Source of the DNA: Oscillatoria princeps RMCB-10
GTDB taxonomy: Bacteria > Cyanobacteriota > Cyanobacteriia > Cyanobacteriales > Oscillatoriaceae
Direction: 5' to 3'
NCBI GenBank assembly: GCA_019359235.1
Contig: JAHHHT010000011.1
Coordinates: 62,001-126,000 of the forward strand
Length of the DNA stretch: 64,000 nt
Of this stretch, positions 45,973 to 54,977 are shown in pieces. The notes under the pieces were generated by a model. The model had not been told where the DNA came from. It worked only from the letters and a program-made list of their open reading frames with translations, and did no database searches. Positions within the stretch are counted from its first letter, which is position 1. Each line of letters starts with the position of its first letter. The position numbers were made by a program, and so were the translations under genes.

Positions 45973-46712
45973 CGCCGGCGAGCAAATCGAGACGCGATGA
46001 GAGGGGATGAGACGCGAGAACTCGCGTCTCTACAAGACGCTGCCGGTGCCCCGCCTAAGTTTTTTCAAAAGTCCGCGCCGGCGGACAGCAGTTTTTCGGA
46101 GTCAGTTACCCTGCGCGAAGCAGCCCTTGCGGACAGGCGAGACGCCTGTCCTACGCCTTTTTCCCTAGGCCACTGATGTCCGTGCCCAATATGACTGCTG
46201 CTATAAAGACGAGGGGAGATAAATCGGCGAATCGGCGTTACACCAAGATGATTGAAACGAAAATCCTCTCTTCCTCCCCCTCCCCGCTTGCGGGGAGGGG
46301 GTTGGGGGGTGGGGTTCTTCTTCGAGCGTGTGGGTGCAATGCCGATCAATGGGGGAGAGGGCAAAAAAAATTCATTTTCGGCAATCTACCGCACGTGATA
46401 TTATTGGCTGTTTGGCCACCGGCACCCCGCAGCACTGTGGGGTTTCACCCCCCAACTACTCTACCTGTTGGGGCGGGAGAGCCGGCTTTTATATTTGCTT
46501 TCCTGATGTCTGAGAAAAGAAACAATAATGTCACCGCAACAGGGAAGTAAGCTCTTACAGCAAAACACACTGTTCTGTCAAGAGGCTTTTGAATTGCAAC
46601 TTTGTCTGAAGTAATGTAACATTTTGTTAAAAATATGACAGCCGGCAGAAAAACCCTGTATGGTAGTGGGAGTGCAAAATTTAACTTTGCCAGCACTCCG
46701 AAGTAGCTAGTA
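45973..46712. other. Repeat-filled region upstream of the RiPP locus
   Basis: Contains GAGACGCGAGAACTCGCGTCTC (about 46008), a MITE fragment with GGACAGGCGAGACGCCTGTCC (46133-46205), and the CCCCTCCCCGC..GCGGGGAGGGGG hairpin (46275-46315). The last 150 bases are AT-richer and probably hold the promoter of the first protease gene; TTGTTA...(17-18)...TATGGT around 46625-46665 is a weak candidate. No gene is seen. Confidence 0.5.
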
Positions 46713-48737
46713 ATGCCCAACATTCCAGAAATTCCAGGAATACAGCAGTTGTGGGCTTCTACTCGAGGGGACTCCCAGGTTTGCGTGGCCGTATTGGATG
46801 GTTTGGTCGATCGCGCTCACCCCTGTTTTGCGGGAGCGGATTTGACCCAGCTGCCCACCCTAGTCCAGGGAGAAGCCAGCCCCTCCGGCTTGATGTCCTT
46901 GCACGGCACCCATGTGGCCAGCATTATTTTTGGCCAGCATGGCTCGCCGGTGCCGGGAATCGCCCCCGGTTGCAAAGGTTTAATTGTTCCCGTTTTTACC
47001 GACGGGGGGCGGCGGCGGCTGTCTCAACTCGACCTCTCCCGCGCTATTGAACAAGCCGTTAATGCCGGCGCGCATATTATCAATATCAGTGGCGGTCAGC
47101 TGACAGACTTTGGCGAAGCGGAAGGCTGGCTGGAGCGAGCCGTTGAGCTGTGCCGCGACAGTAATGTGTTAATTGTGGCCGCCACCGGCAATGATGGGTG
47201 CGAGTGCTTGCACGTTCCCGCCGCGCTGCCGGCTGCCCTCGCCGTGGGGGCGATGAACGACCTCGGAGATCCCATAGAGTTTAGCAACTGGGGAGACACC
47301 TACCAAACCCAAGGGATTCTCGCCCCTGGGGAAAACATTTTGGGAGCTAAGCCGGGAGGCGGTACAGTTCGGCTCACCGGCACCAGCATGGCCACTCCGG
47401 TGGCGGCGGGAGTCGCCGCCCTCCTCCTGAGCTGGCAAATCAAGCGCGGAGAAACGCCCAACCCCCAAAAGGTGCGAGCCGCCCTGCTGGCATCGGCTTT
47501 GCCCTGCCCTCTCGCCGGCACTGATAAAGAGAGCCGGTGTTTGGTGGGCAAGCTGAATATTCCAGGCGCTATTCAATATCTAATAGGAGAAACCGTGTCC
47601 GAAGAACTAGCATCTGTTGAAGCCTCTGGCTGCGGCTGCGGCGGAACTCCCGTCAGCTCAGCCGTACCGGAAAGCGAACCGACTCGCCCGGCATCCGTAA
47701 CATCTGCAGTGGCTGATGCTGCTGCCGAACCGGCACAAGCCGAACCCGCGCCGGCTGTTGAGCCTCAGAGCGTTCCCACCGCGCCGGTCACAACTTCACC
47801 TATTTTTAACGTTCCATCTCACTCAACTCCAGCTCCTATGTCCAATCGTTCCCTCCGTTCCATCACCGCCAGCCAAGCTCCTAGCGAACTGGAAAACGCC
47901 ACTTTAGTCTACGCTCTCGGCACCCTCGGTTACGACTTCGGCTCTGAGGCGCGGCGCGACTCGTTCAAGCAACTGATGCCTGGAGTGAGCATTGACGGCA
48001 CGATGGTTCCCGCCAACCCCTACGACGCCCGCCAGATGGTGGATTATTTGAACGATAATCTCTCGGAAGCCAAGTCGCTGATTTGGACGGTGAACCTGGA
48101 ACTGACTCCTGTCTATGCGGTTGAAGCAGTAGGGTCGTTTGGGCGAGATGTCTACGCCGTGTTGCGCGAACTGCTGTCGGGACAGGTTCAGGCAGAAGAT
48201 AGCGAGGAATATGTCGAGCGCGTCAGCATTCCCGGTATTTTAAGCGGGCGCACGGTGAAGCTGTTTTCTGGGCAAGTGGTGCCGGTGATTGAAGCTCCCA
48301 ATACGCGGGGGCTGTACGGCTGGAAGGTGAATACCCTGGTGGGCGCAGCGGTGGAAACCGTGCGGGCGCGAACCGGGGAAGCGAACCAAGAAGCCATCGA
48401 GCGCACGTTGAGCAGCTTCCTGAATCGCATCTACTACGATTTGCGGAATTTGGGCACCACTTCGCAAGATCGGGCTCTCAACTTTGCGGCGACGAACGCT
48501 TTCCAAGCGGCTTCCACTTTTGCCGAAGCTGTGGGCGCGGGAATGGAGCTCGACAGCATTACGGTGGAGAAAAGCCCGTTCTGCCGGCTGGACAGCGATT
48601 GCTGGGATGTGAAGCTGAAGTTCTTTGACCCAGAAAACAGCCGGCGGGCTCGCAAGGTCTTCCGCTTTACCATTGATGTGAGCGATTTGATTCCTGTCAC
48701 CCTGGGCGAGGTGCGTTCTTGGTCTACGCCTTATTAA
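46713..48737 (+). CDS. PatA/PatG family cyanobactin protease, PatA-like (P1)
   Basis: A 674-aa subtilisin-fold (S8) protease. The triad is complete: Asp29 (AVLDG), His64 (LHGTHVAS), Ser225 (GTSMATP), with oxyanion Asn160. Only 35 residues separate Asp and His, as in ordinary subtilisins and PatA, so I infer it is the leader-removing protease. After the protease come a Cys/Gly stretch SGCGCGG (about 310), an Ala/Pro/Glu linker, and from about residue 399 the C-terminal domain LVYALGTLGYDFGSEARRDSFKQLMPG shared by all three proteases here. No signal peptide, so cytoplasmic. ATG 46713 has no strong ribosome site. It heads the cluster, followed by the PatB-like gene 351 bases on. Confidence 0.92.
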   Translation: MPNIPEIPGIQQLWASTRGDSQVCVAVLDGLVDRAHPCFAGADLTQLPTLVQGEASPSGLMSLHGTHVASIIFGQHGSPVPGIAPGCKGLIVPVFTDGGRRRLSQLDLSRAIEQAVNAGAHIINISGGQLTDFGEAEGWLERAVELCRDSNVLIVAATGNDGCECLHVPAALPAALAVGAMNDLGDPIEFSNWGDTYQTQGILAPGENILGAKPGGGTVRLTGTSMATPVAAGVAALLLSWQIKRGETPNPQKVRAALLASALPCPLAGTDKESRCLVGKLNIPGAIQYLIGETVSEELASVEASGCGCGGTPVSSAVPESEPTRPASVTSAVADAAAEPAQAEPAPAVEPQSVPTAPVTTSPIFNVPSHSTPAPMSNRSLRSITASQAPSELENATLVYALGTLGYDFGSEARRDSFKQLMPGVSIDGTMVPANPYDARQMVDYLNDNLSEAKSLIWTVNLELTPVYAVEAVGSFGRDVYAVLRELLSGQVQAEDSEEYVERVSIPGILSGRTVKLFSGQVVPVIEAPNTRGLYGWKVNTLVGAAVETVRARTGEANQEAIERTLSSFLNRIYYDLRNLGTTSQDRALNFAATNAFQAASTFAEAVGAGMELDSITVEKSPFCRLDSDCWDVKLKFFDPENSRRARKVFRFTIDVSDLIPVTLGEVRSWSTPY

Positions 48738-49088
48738 GATATTGATAGAACTGTGATAGGTGGGGGCTGTCGGCTGGGGATCGTCCCATTTTTGCAAAGA
48801 TTGTCACCCCCTCACCCCCCTCTCCCATGAAGGTCACACACATCTTGGACACGGGCGACAGCCTGTAACTCGTAGGGTGCGTTCCCTTTTAGGGAACGCA
48901 CCCTACCCCGGGCGAAACTGTCACTCCCCTCTACCCTTGTGGGAGAGGGGTTGGGGGTGAGGGGGAGTGCAAAAATGGGCAAGCGACCGTCCGCTATCGA
49001 GCCGGCACGCGCGCCCGGAGCCAGCCGGCACGCTCGATGGCCCACGCCACCGGATTTGATTCAATTTCTGCAGGCAATTAGGAAAAAT
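48738..49088. other. Gap between P1 and the PatB-like gene, with repeats
   Basis: Contains a GTAGGGTGCGTTCCC/GGGAACGCACCCTAC palindrome (48872-48905) and a C-rich/G-rich inverted pair around 48805-48965. These may end the P1 transcript. No gene is seen. Confidence 0.55.
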
Positions 49089-49304
49089 ATGAGACTTCCA
49101 AATCTGTCCGCTCCTGTGAAAAGGCCCGATATTATTTATCCGCACCGGGCTGTGGACGTGGTGAATGGCCGAGTAGAAGATTTAGTCGGCATCCGCATGG
49201 ATTTGTTGCACGGGGCTAACTACAACGATCCGGCGGCATTTCAGAACAGAAGCTACCAGCAAATGAAGGTTTCCTGCGGGAGCGCCTACTGCTTCCGCTT
49301 CTGA
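49089..49304 (+). CDS. PatB-type small cyanobactin cluster protein
   Basis: A 71-aa protein: MRLPNLSAPVKRPDIIYPHR, AVDVVNGRVEDLVGIRMDLLHG, ANYNDPAAFQNRSYQQMKV, SCGSAYCFRF. Small proteins with this PHR...DLLHG...NYNDP pattern are encoded between the first protease and the precursor in cyanobactin clusters (PatB/AcyB/McaB type). Their role is unknown. I am less sure which of the two small-protein families (B or C) carries which name. ATG 49089 is weakly preceded by AGGAAA. Next is the PatC-type gene, 60 bases on. Confidence 0.8.
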   Translation: MRLPNLSAPVKRPDIIYPHRAVDVVNGRVEDLVGIRMDLLHGANYNDPAAFQNRSYQQMKVSCGSAYCFRF

Positions 49305-49364
49305 TAGGTTAACTGTTTGCTTCTGCAATTCCTAGAATCTGAACGCATTTCGGAGTTAATACCT

Positions 49365-49580
49365 ATGCCGCCAAAGAAAGCAAATCCCCCCCAACCGGAA
49401 CAGCCGGCAGCAGGCTCGCCACCCGCCAGTCCGCCCCCCAAAAAAACCGAAGAAGAAATTAAGGTTCGTTTGGAGGCGACTGGACTGGAAGACTACGGCT
49501 TCTGGTGGAAAGAAATGGCCAAAGCTCAGGCTGAGCAGGGAGAAAGAAAGCCTTTCCGCCGTGGGCGGATTTGGTCTTAA
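49365..49580 (+). CDS. PatC-type small cyanobactin cluster protein
   Basis: A 71-aa protein from ATG 49365 (GGAG upstream). A Pro-rich N-terminus (PPKKANPPQPEQPAAG) leads into EEEIKVRLEATGLEDYGFWW, KEMAKAQ and PFRRGRIWS. The same C-terminal 45 residues end the 263-aa protein at 61197. Cyanobactin clusters carry a small protein of this sort (PatC/TenC/TruC) that is dispensable in the patellamide pathway. No catalytic residues are evident; it may be a binding partner. Confidence 0.78.
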   Translation: MPPKKANPPQPEQPAAGSPPASPPPKKTEEEIKVRLEATGLEDYGFWWKEMAKAQAEQGERKPFRRGRIWS

Positions 49581-49736
49581 CTGTAGCCCTCCCCCCGAAC
49601 GTTTCGACTCCACGCAGTCCTCTCAATCGGTTTCGCTACAACAAGTGAGCTAAATGTATGTAAAATCACACATTTGGCTCGCTTTATGCTGTCTGTTTAC
49701 TGTCCCGGATATGGAAAAATTTTTTTGCTATTTTGC

Positions 49737-49766
49737 TTGACAAGATTGAGGAGACTCTGCTACCTT
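49737..49766 (+). promoter_or_regulatory. Candidate sigma70 promoter for precursor 1
   Basis: A perfect TTGACA at 49737-49742, then 18 bases and TACCTT at 49761-49766, lies about 80 bases before the precursor 1 start. The spacing is acceptable but the -10 is weak. Confidence 0.4.
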
Positions 49767-49848
49767 AGATTCAGTAGAGCAAAACCCCCAGGTGATTGCA
49801 AAATCATTGAGGGGACATTCAGCTAGCAAAACTAGGAGTACAACTATC

Positions 49849-50001
49849 ATGGAAAAGAAAGAACTGAAACCCAAAGTCGTGGCCCCCGTCGAGCGTCAAA
49901 CCACCGGCAGCATCATCAACGCCCAGCCCAATGGCGGCGTTGGTGCTTCTCTGCCGGCGATCTTCTTCCCCATCCCCTTTGCCGGAGATGATGCCGAGTA
50001 A
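49849..50001 (+). CDS. Cyanobactin precursor peptide 1
   Basis: A 50-aa peptide beginning MEKKELKPKVVAPVERQTTG, the LPxQxxPVxR-type leader of cyanobactins, and ending PFAGDDAE, the follower of anacyclamide-like precursors. The predicted core lies between GGVGA and FAGDDAE: SLPAIFFPIP, or LPAIFFPIP if the cut follows VGAS. It is hydrophobic with a terminal proline, as the macrocyclase needs. It has no Cys, so no thiazolines are expected. AGGAG lies 13 bases before ATG 49849. The leader is the most divergent of the seven, and this copy lies next to the PatB/PatC-type genes. Confidence 0.92.
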   Translation: MEKKELKPKVVAPVERQTTGSIINAQPNGGVGASLPAIFFPIPFAGDDAE

Positions 50002-50139
50002 GGTCACAATTCTGTTTCCGCTTCTGTCAGGTTTCGATTGGCTGGCATACCTGTTTGGCTGCCAGTCCGATTTCTGATAACTCTTTTTCTCTCACCAGGG
50101 AGATTGAAAGTCAGCTTGACAGGAGTGAGAGACTAAAAG

Positions 50140-50184
50140 TACCAGCCAGCAGCTTACTTGCTCAGTGAGAGCGGCTGGCTGGTA
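50140..50184 (+). terminator. Hairpin between precursor 1 and protease P2
   Basis: An 11-bp perfect inverted repeat TACCAGCCAGC / GCTGGCTGGTA with a 23-base loop, followed by TTTAAA. It could limit read-through from the abundant precursor transcript into the protease gene. Confidence 0.5.
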
Positions 50185-50309
50185 TTTAAACGGCTTGATA
50201 ACGAAAGCTAAATATCTATATTTTTCCAGCACATTCAGCCAAAGTTTATCCGGAAGTTACACGACGCTCGCTCATTTGATTGTTGATTATTTTTTTGTAA
50301 CGATAACCT

Positions 50310-52463
50310 GTGCCTGACCTAACCGACATTCCTGGAATTCCCGAACTGTGGGCGCGCACTCTAGGCGACCCCGGAATTACTATCGCCGTAATTGAAGGTC
50401 CCGTTGAATTAGAGCGAGCCTGTTTCCAGGGCGCTAATCTCACCAAGCTCGAACCTTACTGGCAAGAAAATATCGAAATTGACAAAAAATATATAGATAA
50501 ATACCAGGAGGCTCTTAAAGAGCATGACAAGCAAGTAGAGAAATACGAGGAGGGTGCCGGCACGCGAGAGCAGTTGGTTGCCGAAAGAGAGGCAGAACTG
50601 GACAAAGACATTCCCTCACCGATTAGGCAGCGCCTAGAATTAACCTTCCACGGCAACCACATCTGCAGTGTTATTTTTGGTCAGCACGGTTCTCCTGTAG
50701 CAGGTCTCGCCCCGAAGTGCCGAGGCATAAATATTCCCATTGGCTTCGATGCCGATAGCGCCTATTCCACTCTCAACCTCACCCGCGCAATTAATCTCGC
50801 TTTCGAGGCGGGAGCCAATATCATCCACGTTTCTATCGGTCTCCCCACCCAAACGGGGGAAACCGACGAATTATTGGCACGGGCAGTGCGCCAGTGTCAG
50901 GAGAATAATATCTTAGTTGTTTCTCCAGCCGGCAATGATAAAGGCGAATGTTGGGTCATCCCTTCAATTTTGCCCGGTGTCCTGGCTGTGGGAGCCATGA
51001 AAGACAATGGACAGCCTTTTAAATTCAGCAATTGGGGGGGGAGGTATCAAGAACAAGGCATCCTCGCTCCAGGGGAAAATATCTTAGGGGCAACCGTAGG
51101 AACGGATGAGCCCATCCGCAAGAAAGGCACCAGCTGTTCTACTCCCATTGTGACCGGCATTGCCGGATTGCTAATGAGTCTGCAAGTGCAACGGGGTGCG
51201 CCCCCCGATGCGGAAGCCGTGCGGGCTGCCATTCTCAATAGTGCCATTCCCTGCGACCCCAAAGAAGTTGAAGAGCCGGAACGCTGTTTGCGGGGGAAAC
51301 TCAATATTGCGGGCGCGTTCCAGTTACTGACTGGGGAATCGCTGACAAGTGTTGCCCCCTCTAGCGCTGAGACGATTCGACTCACCTCTGGCGCGGTGGA
51401 ACTTCTCCCCCAACCCCTCTCCTACCCGGGAGCAATCCCAGAGCAAATTGCGCCTTCCTTCACTTCCGGGGAAGGCGGGCAGGGGGGGTTAGGTGAGGTA
51501 ACAGCTTCAGCCACACCCTCAGAAACTTCACTTTCGAGTCCAGCAATTTCTGCCCTATCCAACAGCTCAGCCACTCCGCTCACCGCCAGCCAGCCCGCCG
51601 ACGCCGTTACCCCCAGCCAGCGGTCAAATTTGGTTTATGCCTTGGGAACCTTGGGCTACGACTTCGGTTCGGAAGCGCGGCGCGACTCCTTCAAGCAACT
51701 GATGCCTGGAGTGAATATTGACGGCACAATGGTTCCCGCCAACCCCTACGACGCTCGCCAGATGGTAGACTACCTGGACGGGAATCTCTCAGAAGCCAAG
51801 TCCTTAATTTGGACGCTCAACCAGGAGTTGACCCCCATCTATGCCCTCGAACCTGTTGGTGCCTTTGCTGCCGATGTTTACGAAGTCTTGCTGCAAATGC
51901 TAGCCGGACAGGTGGAAGCAGAAGACAGCGATGACTACATCGAACGGGTGAGCGTACCCGGACGGCTGAGTGACAAAACTGTTAAGCTGTTTTCCGGGCA
52001 AGAGGTTCCGGTAATTAAACTGCAGAATGTGCGGGGGATGTATGGCTGGAGAGTCAACAGCCTGGTGAGCGCTGCTGTGGACACTGTGCGCTCCCAAGCT
52101 GCCGGTGCGGACGAACAGGCGATCCAGCGCTCTCTGAGCAGTTTCCTACAGCGCATTTACTACGATTTGCGCAACTTGGGCCTAACTTCCCGCGACCGCG
52201 CTCTCAACTTTGCCGCCACGAATGCCTTCCAAGCCGCATCCACCTTTGCGGAAGCGGTGGCCAGAGGCATGGAACTCGACAGCATCGAAGTGGAGAAAAG
52301 CCCCTTCTGCCGGTATGATAGCGATTGTTGGGACGTGAAGCTGAAGTTCTTTGACCCAGAAAATAGCCGCCGGGCCAAAAAAGTTTTCCGGTTTACCATT
52401 GACACCATCGATACCGTTCCCGTTACCCTGGGTCAGGTGCGCTCTTGGTCCACACCTTATTGA
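50310..52463 (+). CDS. PatA/PatG family protease, PatG-like with Asp-to-Glu change (P2)
   Basis: A 717-aa S8-fold protein from GTG 50310. His114 (FHGNHICS), Ser275 (GTSCSTP) and Asn209 are present, but the catalytic Asp of AVxDG is Glu29 (AVIEG). Between positions 29 and 114 there are 85 residues, including a charged helical insert (DKKYIDKYQEALKEHDKQ, then EREAELDKD). PatG-type macrocyclases have extra capping helices in exactly this place, so I infer macrocyclase ancestry. The C-terminal domain from about 441 matches P1. The stop is only 11 bases before the LigA-like gene, implying cotranscription. Activity with Glu is uncertain; it may be impaired or specialised. Confidence 0.88.
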   Translation: MPDLTDIPGIPELWARTLGDPGITIAVIEGPVELERACFQGANLTKLEPYWQENIEIDKKYIDKYQEALKEHDKQVEKYEEGAGTREQLVAEREAELDKDIPSPIRQRLELTFHGNHICSVIFGQHGSPVAGLAPKCRGINIPIGFDADSAYSTLNLTRAINLAFEAGANIIHVSIGLPTQTGETDELLARAVRQCQENNILVVSPAGNDKGECWVIPSILPGVLAVGAMKDNGQPFKFSNWGGRYQEQGILAPGENILGATVGTDEPIRKKGTSCSTPIVTGIAGLLMSLQVQRGAPPDAEAVRAAILNSAIPCDPKEVEEPERCLRGKLNIAGAFQLLTGESLTSVAPSSAETIRLTSGAVELLPQPLSYPGAIPEQIAPSFTSGEGGQGGLGEVTASATPSETSLSSPAISALSNSSATPLTASQPADAVTPSQRSNLVYALGTLGYDFGSEARRDSFKQLMPGVNIDGTMVPANPYDARQMVDYLDGNLSEAKSLIWTLNQELTPIYALEPVGAFAADVYEVLLQMLAGQVEAEDSDDYIERVSVPGRLSDKTVKLFSGQEVPVIKLQNVRGMYGWRVNSLVSAAVDTVRSQAAGADEQAIQRSLSSFLQRIYYDLRNLGLTSRDRALNFAATNAFQAASTFAEAVARGMELDSIEVEKSPFCRYDSDCWDVKLKFFDPENSRRAKKVFRFTIDTIDTVPVTLGQVRSWSTPY

Positions 52464-52474
52464 GGAACCTCTCT

Positions 52475-52672
52475 ATGAATCTCAAAGAATTTGTACTTTA
52501 CCTGGGTGAGAATCCCTACAAGTTTCTAGCTGCGAAAGAAAACGCAGAGGCTGTTATGGAGGAAGTCGGTCTTTCCGAGGAAGATCGGGCGATTCTCACA
52601 AGCGGCGATCTGGCTCGCATCGCAGCCGCCATCGCAGAAGGTGTTAAGACCGGCGTGCCCATCCTTGGCTAG
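52475..52672 (+). CDS. LigA-fold small protein, candidate split-borosin precursor
   Basis: A 65-aa protein. Residues 1-55 (MNLKEFVLYLGENPYKFLAA, KENAEAVMEEVGLSEEDRAI, LTSGDLARIAAAI) match the LigA-type helical fold. In split borosins such as Shewanella SonA, this fold is the methyltransferase-binding part of the precursor. The short tail AEGVKTGVPILG would be the core, with VPILG the likely methylated end. No LigB dioxygenase gene is nearby, and the methyltransferase lies 245 bases downstream, which together favour the borosin reading. ATG 52475 has GAGGAA upstream. It starts 11 bases after P2. The precursor role is inferred; the fold assignment is firmer. Confidence 0.75.
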   Translation: MNLKEFVLYLGENPYKFLAAKENAEAVMEEVGLSEEDRAILTSGDLARIAAAIAEGVKTGVPILG

Positions 52673-52917
52673 GGGTCGTTTTCATTTTCTCAGGACGTAA
52701 CCCCAGACAGGTGAGCGAGGTCAAAAATTTGGAGAGAGCGCACTTTTCATCTTTACGGATCTGGGTAAGAAGGTGAAAAAGGGCGCATCTCAATAAAAAA
52801 ACCAACCCACCCTGTTTCCAGTAGGGAAGCGGTTCAGGGGAGAGGTCACATACAAAACTGAGATGCTCCCTGAAAATTGCAGTTTATTAGGACACAAAAT
52901 TGGAGGCTGTTCGCCCA

Positions 52918-53733
52918 ATGACAAAAAAAGGCTCTCTTCTGGTGGTGGGCACCGGCCTTAAAGCAGGCGGTCATCTCACGTTTGAGGCGCAATCGGCGAT
53001 TAAGAATGCTGACAAAGTATTCTATGCTGAGGGGAATCCTCTTATTGTTTATCAAATTAACTCCCTCAATCCCAATGCTCAAACGATAGCCGATCTGTAT
53101 GGAAAGGGTAAACCCCGAAATGTTACCTACTCCCAGATGGTTGACCGAATTATGACAGCCGTGCGGGAAGGACTGCGGGTCTGTGCTGTATTCTACGGCC
53201 ATCCAGGCGTCTTTGTGTACGCCTCTCACAAATCCATTAGTGTTGCCCGTGCCGAGGGCTATGAAGCCCAGATGCTGCCGGGCATATCCGCCGAAGATTG
53301 CCTGTTTGCTGACCTCGGAATCGATCCGGCAAAATATGGCTGTCAGAGCTACGAAGCCACTGACTTCTTAATCTATCGCCGAGTCTTCGACCGGCGGAGC
53401 ACGCTGGTGCTTTGGCAAGTAGGAATCATCGGACAAGTTGATTATCAGGGCAGGAGATTTGAGCCAAAAGGGTTGGAGCTATTAGTAGAAGTGCTTTTAG
53501 AGTCCTATCCTGCCGAGCATACAGGAATTATCTACGAAGCCTCTCAAAATGCACTGTTTTTACCTCGAATGGAGCCAGTCGCAATCGGCAAATTAGCAGA
53601 GGCTGACCTAACTACTATCTCAACCTTAGTCATCCCTCCCGCTCCAAAGTGGTCTGTGCCGGATATGGAGCGTGTCAAGCGCCTCGGTTTGGAAAATTAC
53701 ATCAAAAACAGAGCAGAACTTGCGCAGCAATAA
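52918..53733 (+). CDS. Borosin-type peptide alpha-N-methyltransferase
   Basis: A 271-aa tetrapyrrole-methylase-fold protein from ATG 52918 (GGAGG 11 bases before). It follows the OphMA/SonM pattern throughout: GSLLVVGTG, DKVFYAEGNP, DLYGKGKPR, TYSQM, VFYGHPGVFV, MLPGISAEDCLFADLGIDP, YEATDFLI and LWQVG. Tyr61, Arg67, Tyr71 and Tyr93 align at a constant offset of five with OphMA Tyr66, Arg72, Tyr76 and Tyr98, the active-site residues. OphMA carries its own core at the C-terminus; this protein ends at RAELAQQ without one, so it is a split type acting in trans. SAM-dependent backbone N-methylation of the 65-aa partner is the expected reaction. Confidence 0.9.
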   Translation: MTKKGSLLVVGTGLKAGGHLTFEAQSAIKNADKVFYAEGNPLIVYQINSLNPNAQTIADLYGKGKPRNVTYSQMVDRIMTAVREGLRVCAVFYGHPGVFVYASHKSISVARAEGYEAQMLPGISAEDCLFADLGIDPAKYGCQSYEATDFLIYRRVFDRRSTLVLWQVGIIGQVDYQGRRFEPKGLELLVEVLLESYPAEHTGIIYEASQNALFLPRMEPVAIGKLAEADLTTISTLVIPPAPKWSVPDMERVKRLGLENYIKNRAELAQQ

Positions 53734-54394
53734 TCACAGACAATAGGGGGAAGGCAGAGTTGCCGTTTCCCTTAAAGTGGCTCATTGTCTGCCCTAATCC
53801 CTCTTTGACCGGCCATACTGTTTTCTGACTGATTGATTGCAGCGTCGCCCCTTGTAACCACTCTCCAAGGGGCGAGGAGTATGCCGGCACCCCTTAACCG
53901 AACCTCAAGAAACCAGGTTTCTTTAAGTTTCCTGGTTTCTGGCAAGGATGATACAGGTAGACTTGCACCGGCGCGGCAATCCCGCCCTTGCTAACCCCTG
54001 CTCCCACAACTAGCCAATAATAATAACGATACCACCAGCCATGAGACGCTATCATGGCCGGCTGTATCGCTTTTGCATATATAGCGGTTTTCAGTTGGAT
54101 GAAGTAGATTCCAGAAACCCGGTTTCTTAAAGAAACCGGGTTTCTCAGTACCTCACTCAGATGAAAACCGCTATATATCCCAGTGGGGGCGGGCGAGCGC
54201 ATAAATCTGAGATTGCGCCTCAACCGGCTCCCCCCAAAGATATATCTATTTATTCCCCAAGACAGACTTGACACCGGCATTCAATTGTGATAAATTTTTC
54301 GCAGGGCAGTCTAGCTAGCCGAGTCTAAATCTCGGATGTTGGCAAAAGACTGTCAAAAGGCAGCTATTATCATCCGTCAACCCTGGAGAACTCC
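53734..54394. other. Gap between methyltransferase and precursor array
   Basis: Holds an ACCAGGTTTCTTTAAGTTTCCTGGT-type hairpin (about 53912-53942) and a complete MITE (54078-54177). The last 60 bases carry GGAGAACTCC before precursor 2. No gene is supported. Confidence 0.55.
54078..54177. mobile_element. MITE-like element with long terminal inverted repeats
   Basis: TATATAGCGGTTTTCAG at the left is inverted at the right (CAGATGAAAACCGCTATATA). The core is AGAAACCCGGTTTC-TTAAA-GAAACCGGGTTTCT, a perfect hairpin. Half of the same element is at 437-504, and its ends frame a different core at 15753-15893. Confidence 0.75.
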
Positions 54395-54550
54395 ATGAAA
54401 AACAAGACTGTTCTGCCGAAACAAGCTGCTCCCGTAGCGCGCCTGTCCCCCGCGACTGCCGGTGCCGGTGCTGCCGGTATTGTGGCCAGCACTCAGTGCG
54501 ATATTATAACCCGACAGTGCACTCCCTTTGCCGGCGATGATGCCGAGTAA
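54395..54550 (+). CDS. Cyanobactin precursor peptide 2
   Basis: A 51-aa peptide. The leader is MKNKTVLPKQAAPVARLSPA and the spacer TAGAGAAG; the predicted core after GIVA is STQCDIITRQCTP, before FAGDDAE. The core has two cysteines, which could form a disulfide or be heterocyclised by an enzyme encoded elsewhere. PVAR replaces the PVER of the other copies. Ribosome site GGAG before ATG 54395. Confidence 0.92.
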   Translation: MKNKTVLPKQAAPVARLSPATAGAGAAGIVASTQCDIITRQCTPFAGDDAE

Positions 54551-54977
54551 CTCTCTCCTAAGTGCGCACTGACTTGAAAAAACCCTCTGTCAAAAGTATA
54601 ATTTTGCTGATTTTTGGCGATCGATTCGCCTCGATAGCCAGCCGCACAACCTGTGCTTTGTAAGCCGGTTTAGCTGACTAGAAACAGAAGGGGTGATGCG
54701 CCCTACCCTGGCCGGCTTTCCCCCCTTCCCGGCACAGGGGAGGGGATACAAGGGGTATCGTCTCTATGCGCATTCATCCTGCGCTCCCTGAGAGAGCTAA
54801 GCAAAAAAACTTACGCAAAATACCTGGGCAATTCCTGTATTGGTGTGCTAGAACTTAAAGTAAGTAAGGTAAAGTCAGGCAAGCGACAGGAACGCCCCCA
54901 TTGCGTCAAGTCATGGAGGAGCTGAAGCGGAGCTAGTCAGACTGCCGGCTGTCAACTGAAGTAGGAGAATAAAACTA
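54551..54977. other. Gap between precursors 2 and 3 with transposase remnant
   Basis: About 54595-54665 resembles, on the minus strand, the 3' end of the transposase at 57003 (shared CGCACAACCTGTGCTTTGTAA). The rest is unassigned. AGGAG at 54963 serves precursor 3. Confidence 0.5.

Noticed and set aside
46445-46723. A 92-aa minus-strand frame over the P1 start region
   Set aside because: It overlaps the P1 start and probable promoter, and has no recognisable family or ribosome site.
52475-52672. LigA subunit of a real extradiol dioxygenase
   Set aside because: No LigB catalytic subunit or aromatic degradation gene is present; the neighbour is a borosin-type methyltransferase.
52918-53733. 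Precorrin or uroporphyrinogen methyltransferase of cobalamin synthesis
   Set aside because: The fold is shared, but the YGHPGVFV, GISAEDCLFADL and TYSQM motifs and spacing follow OphMA/SonM, and no cob genes are near.
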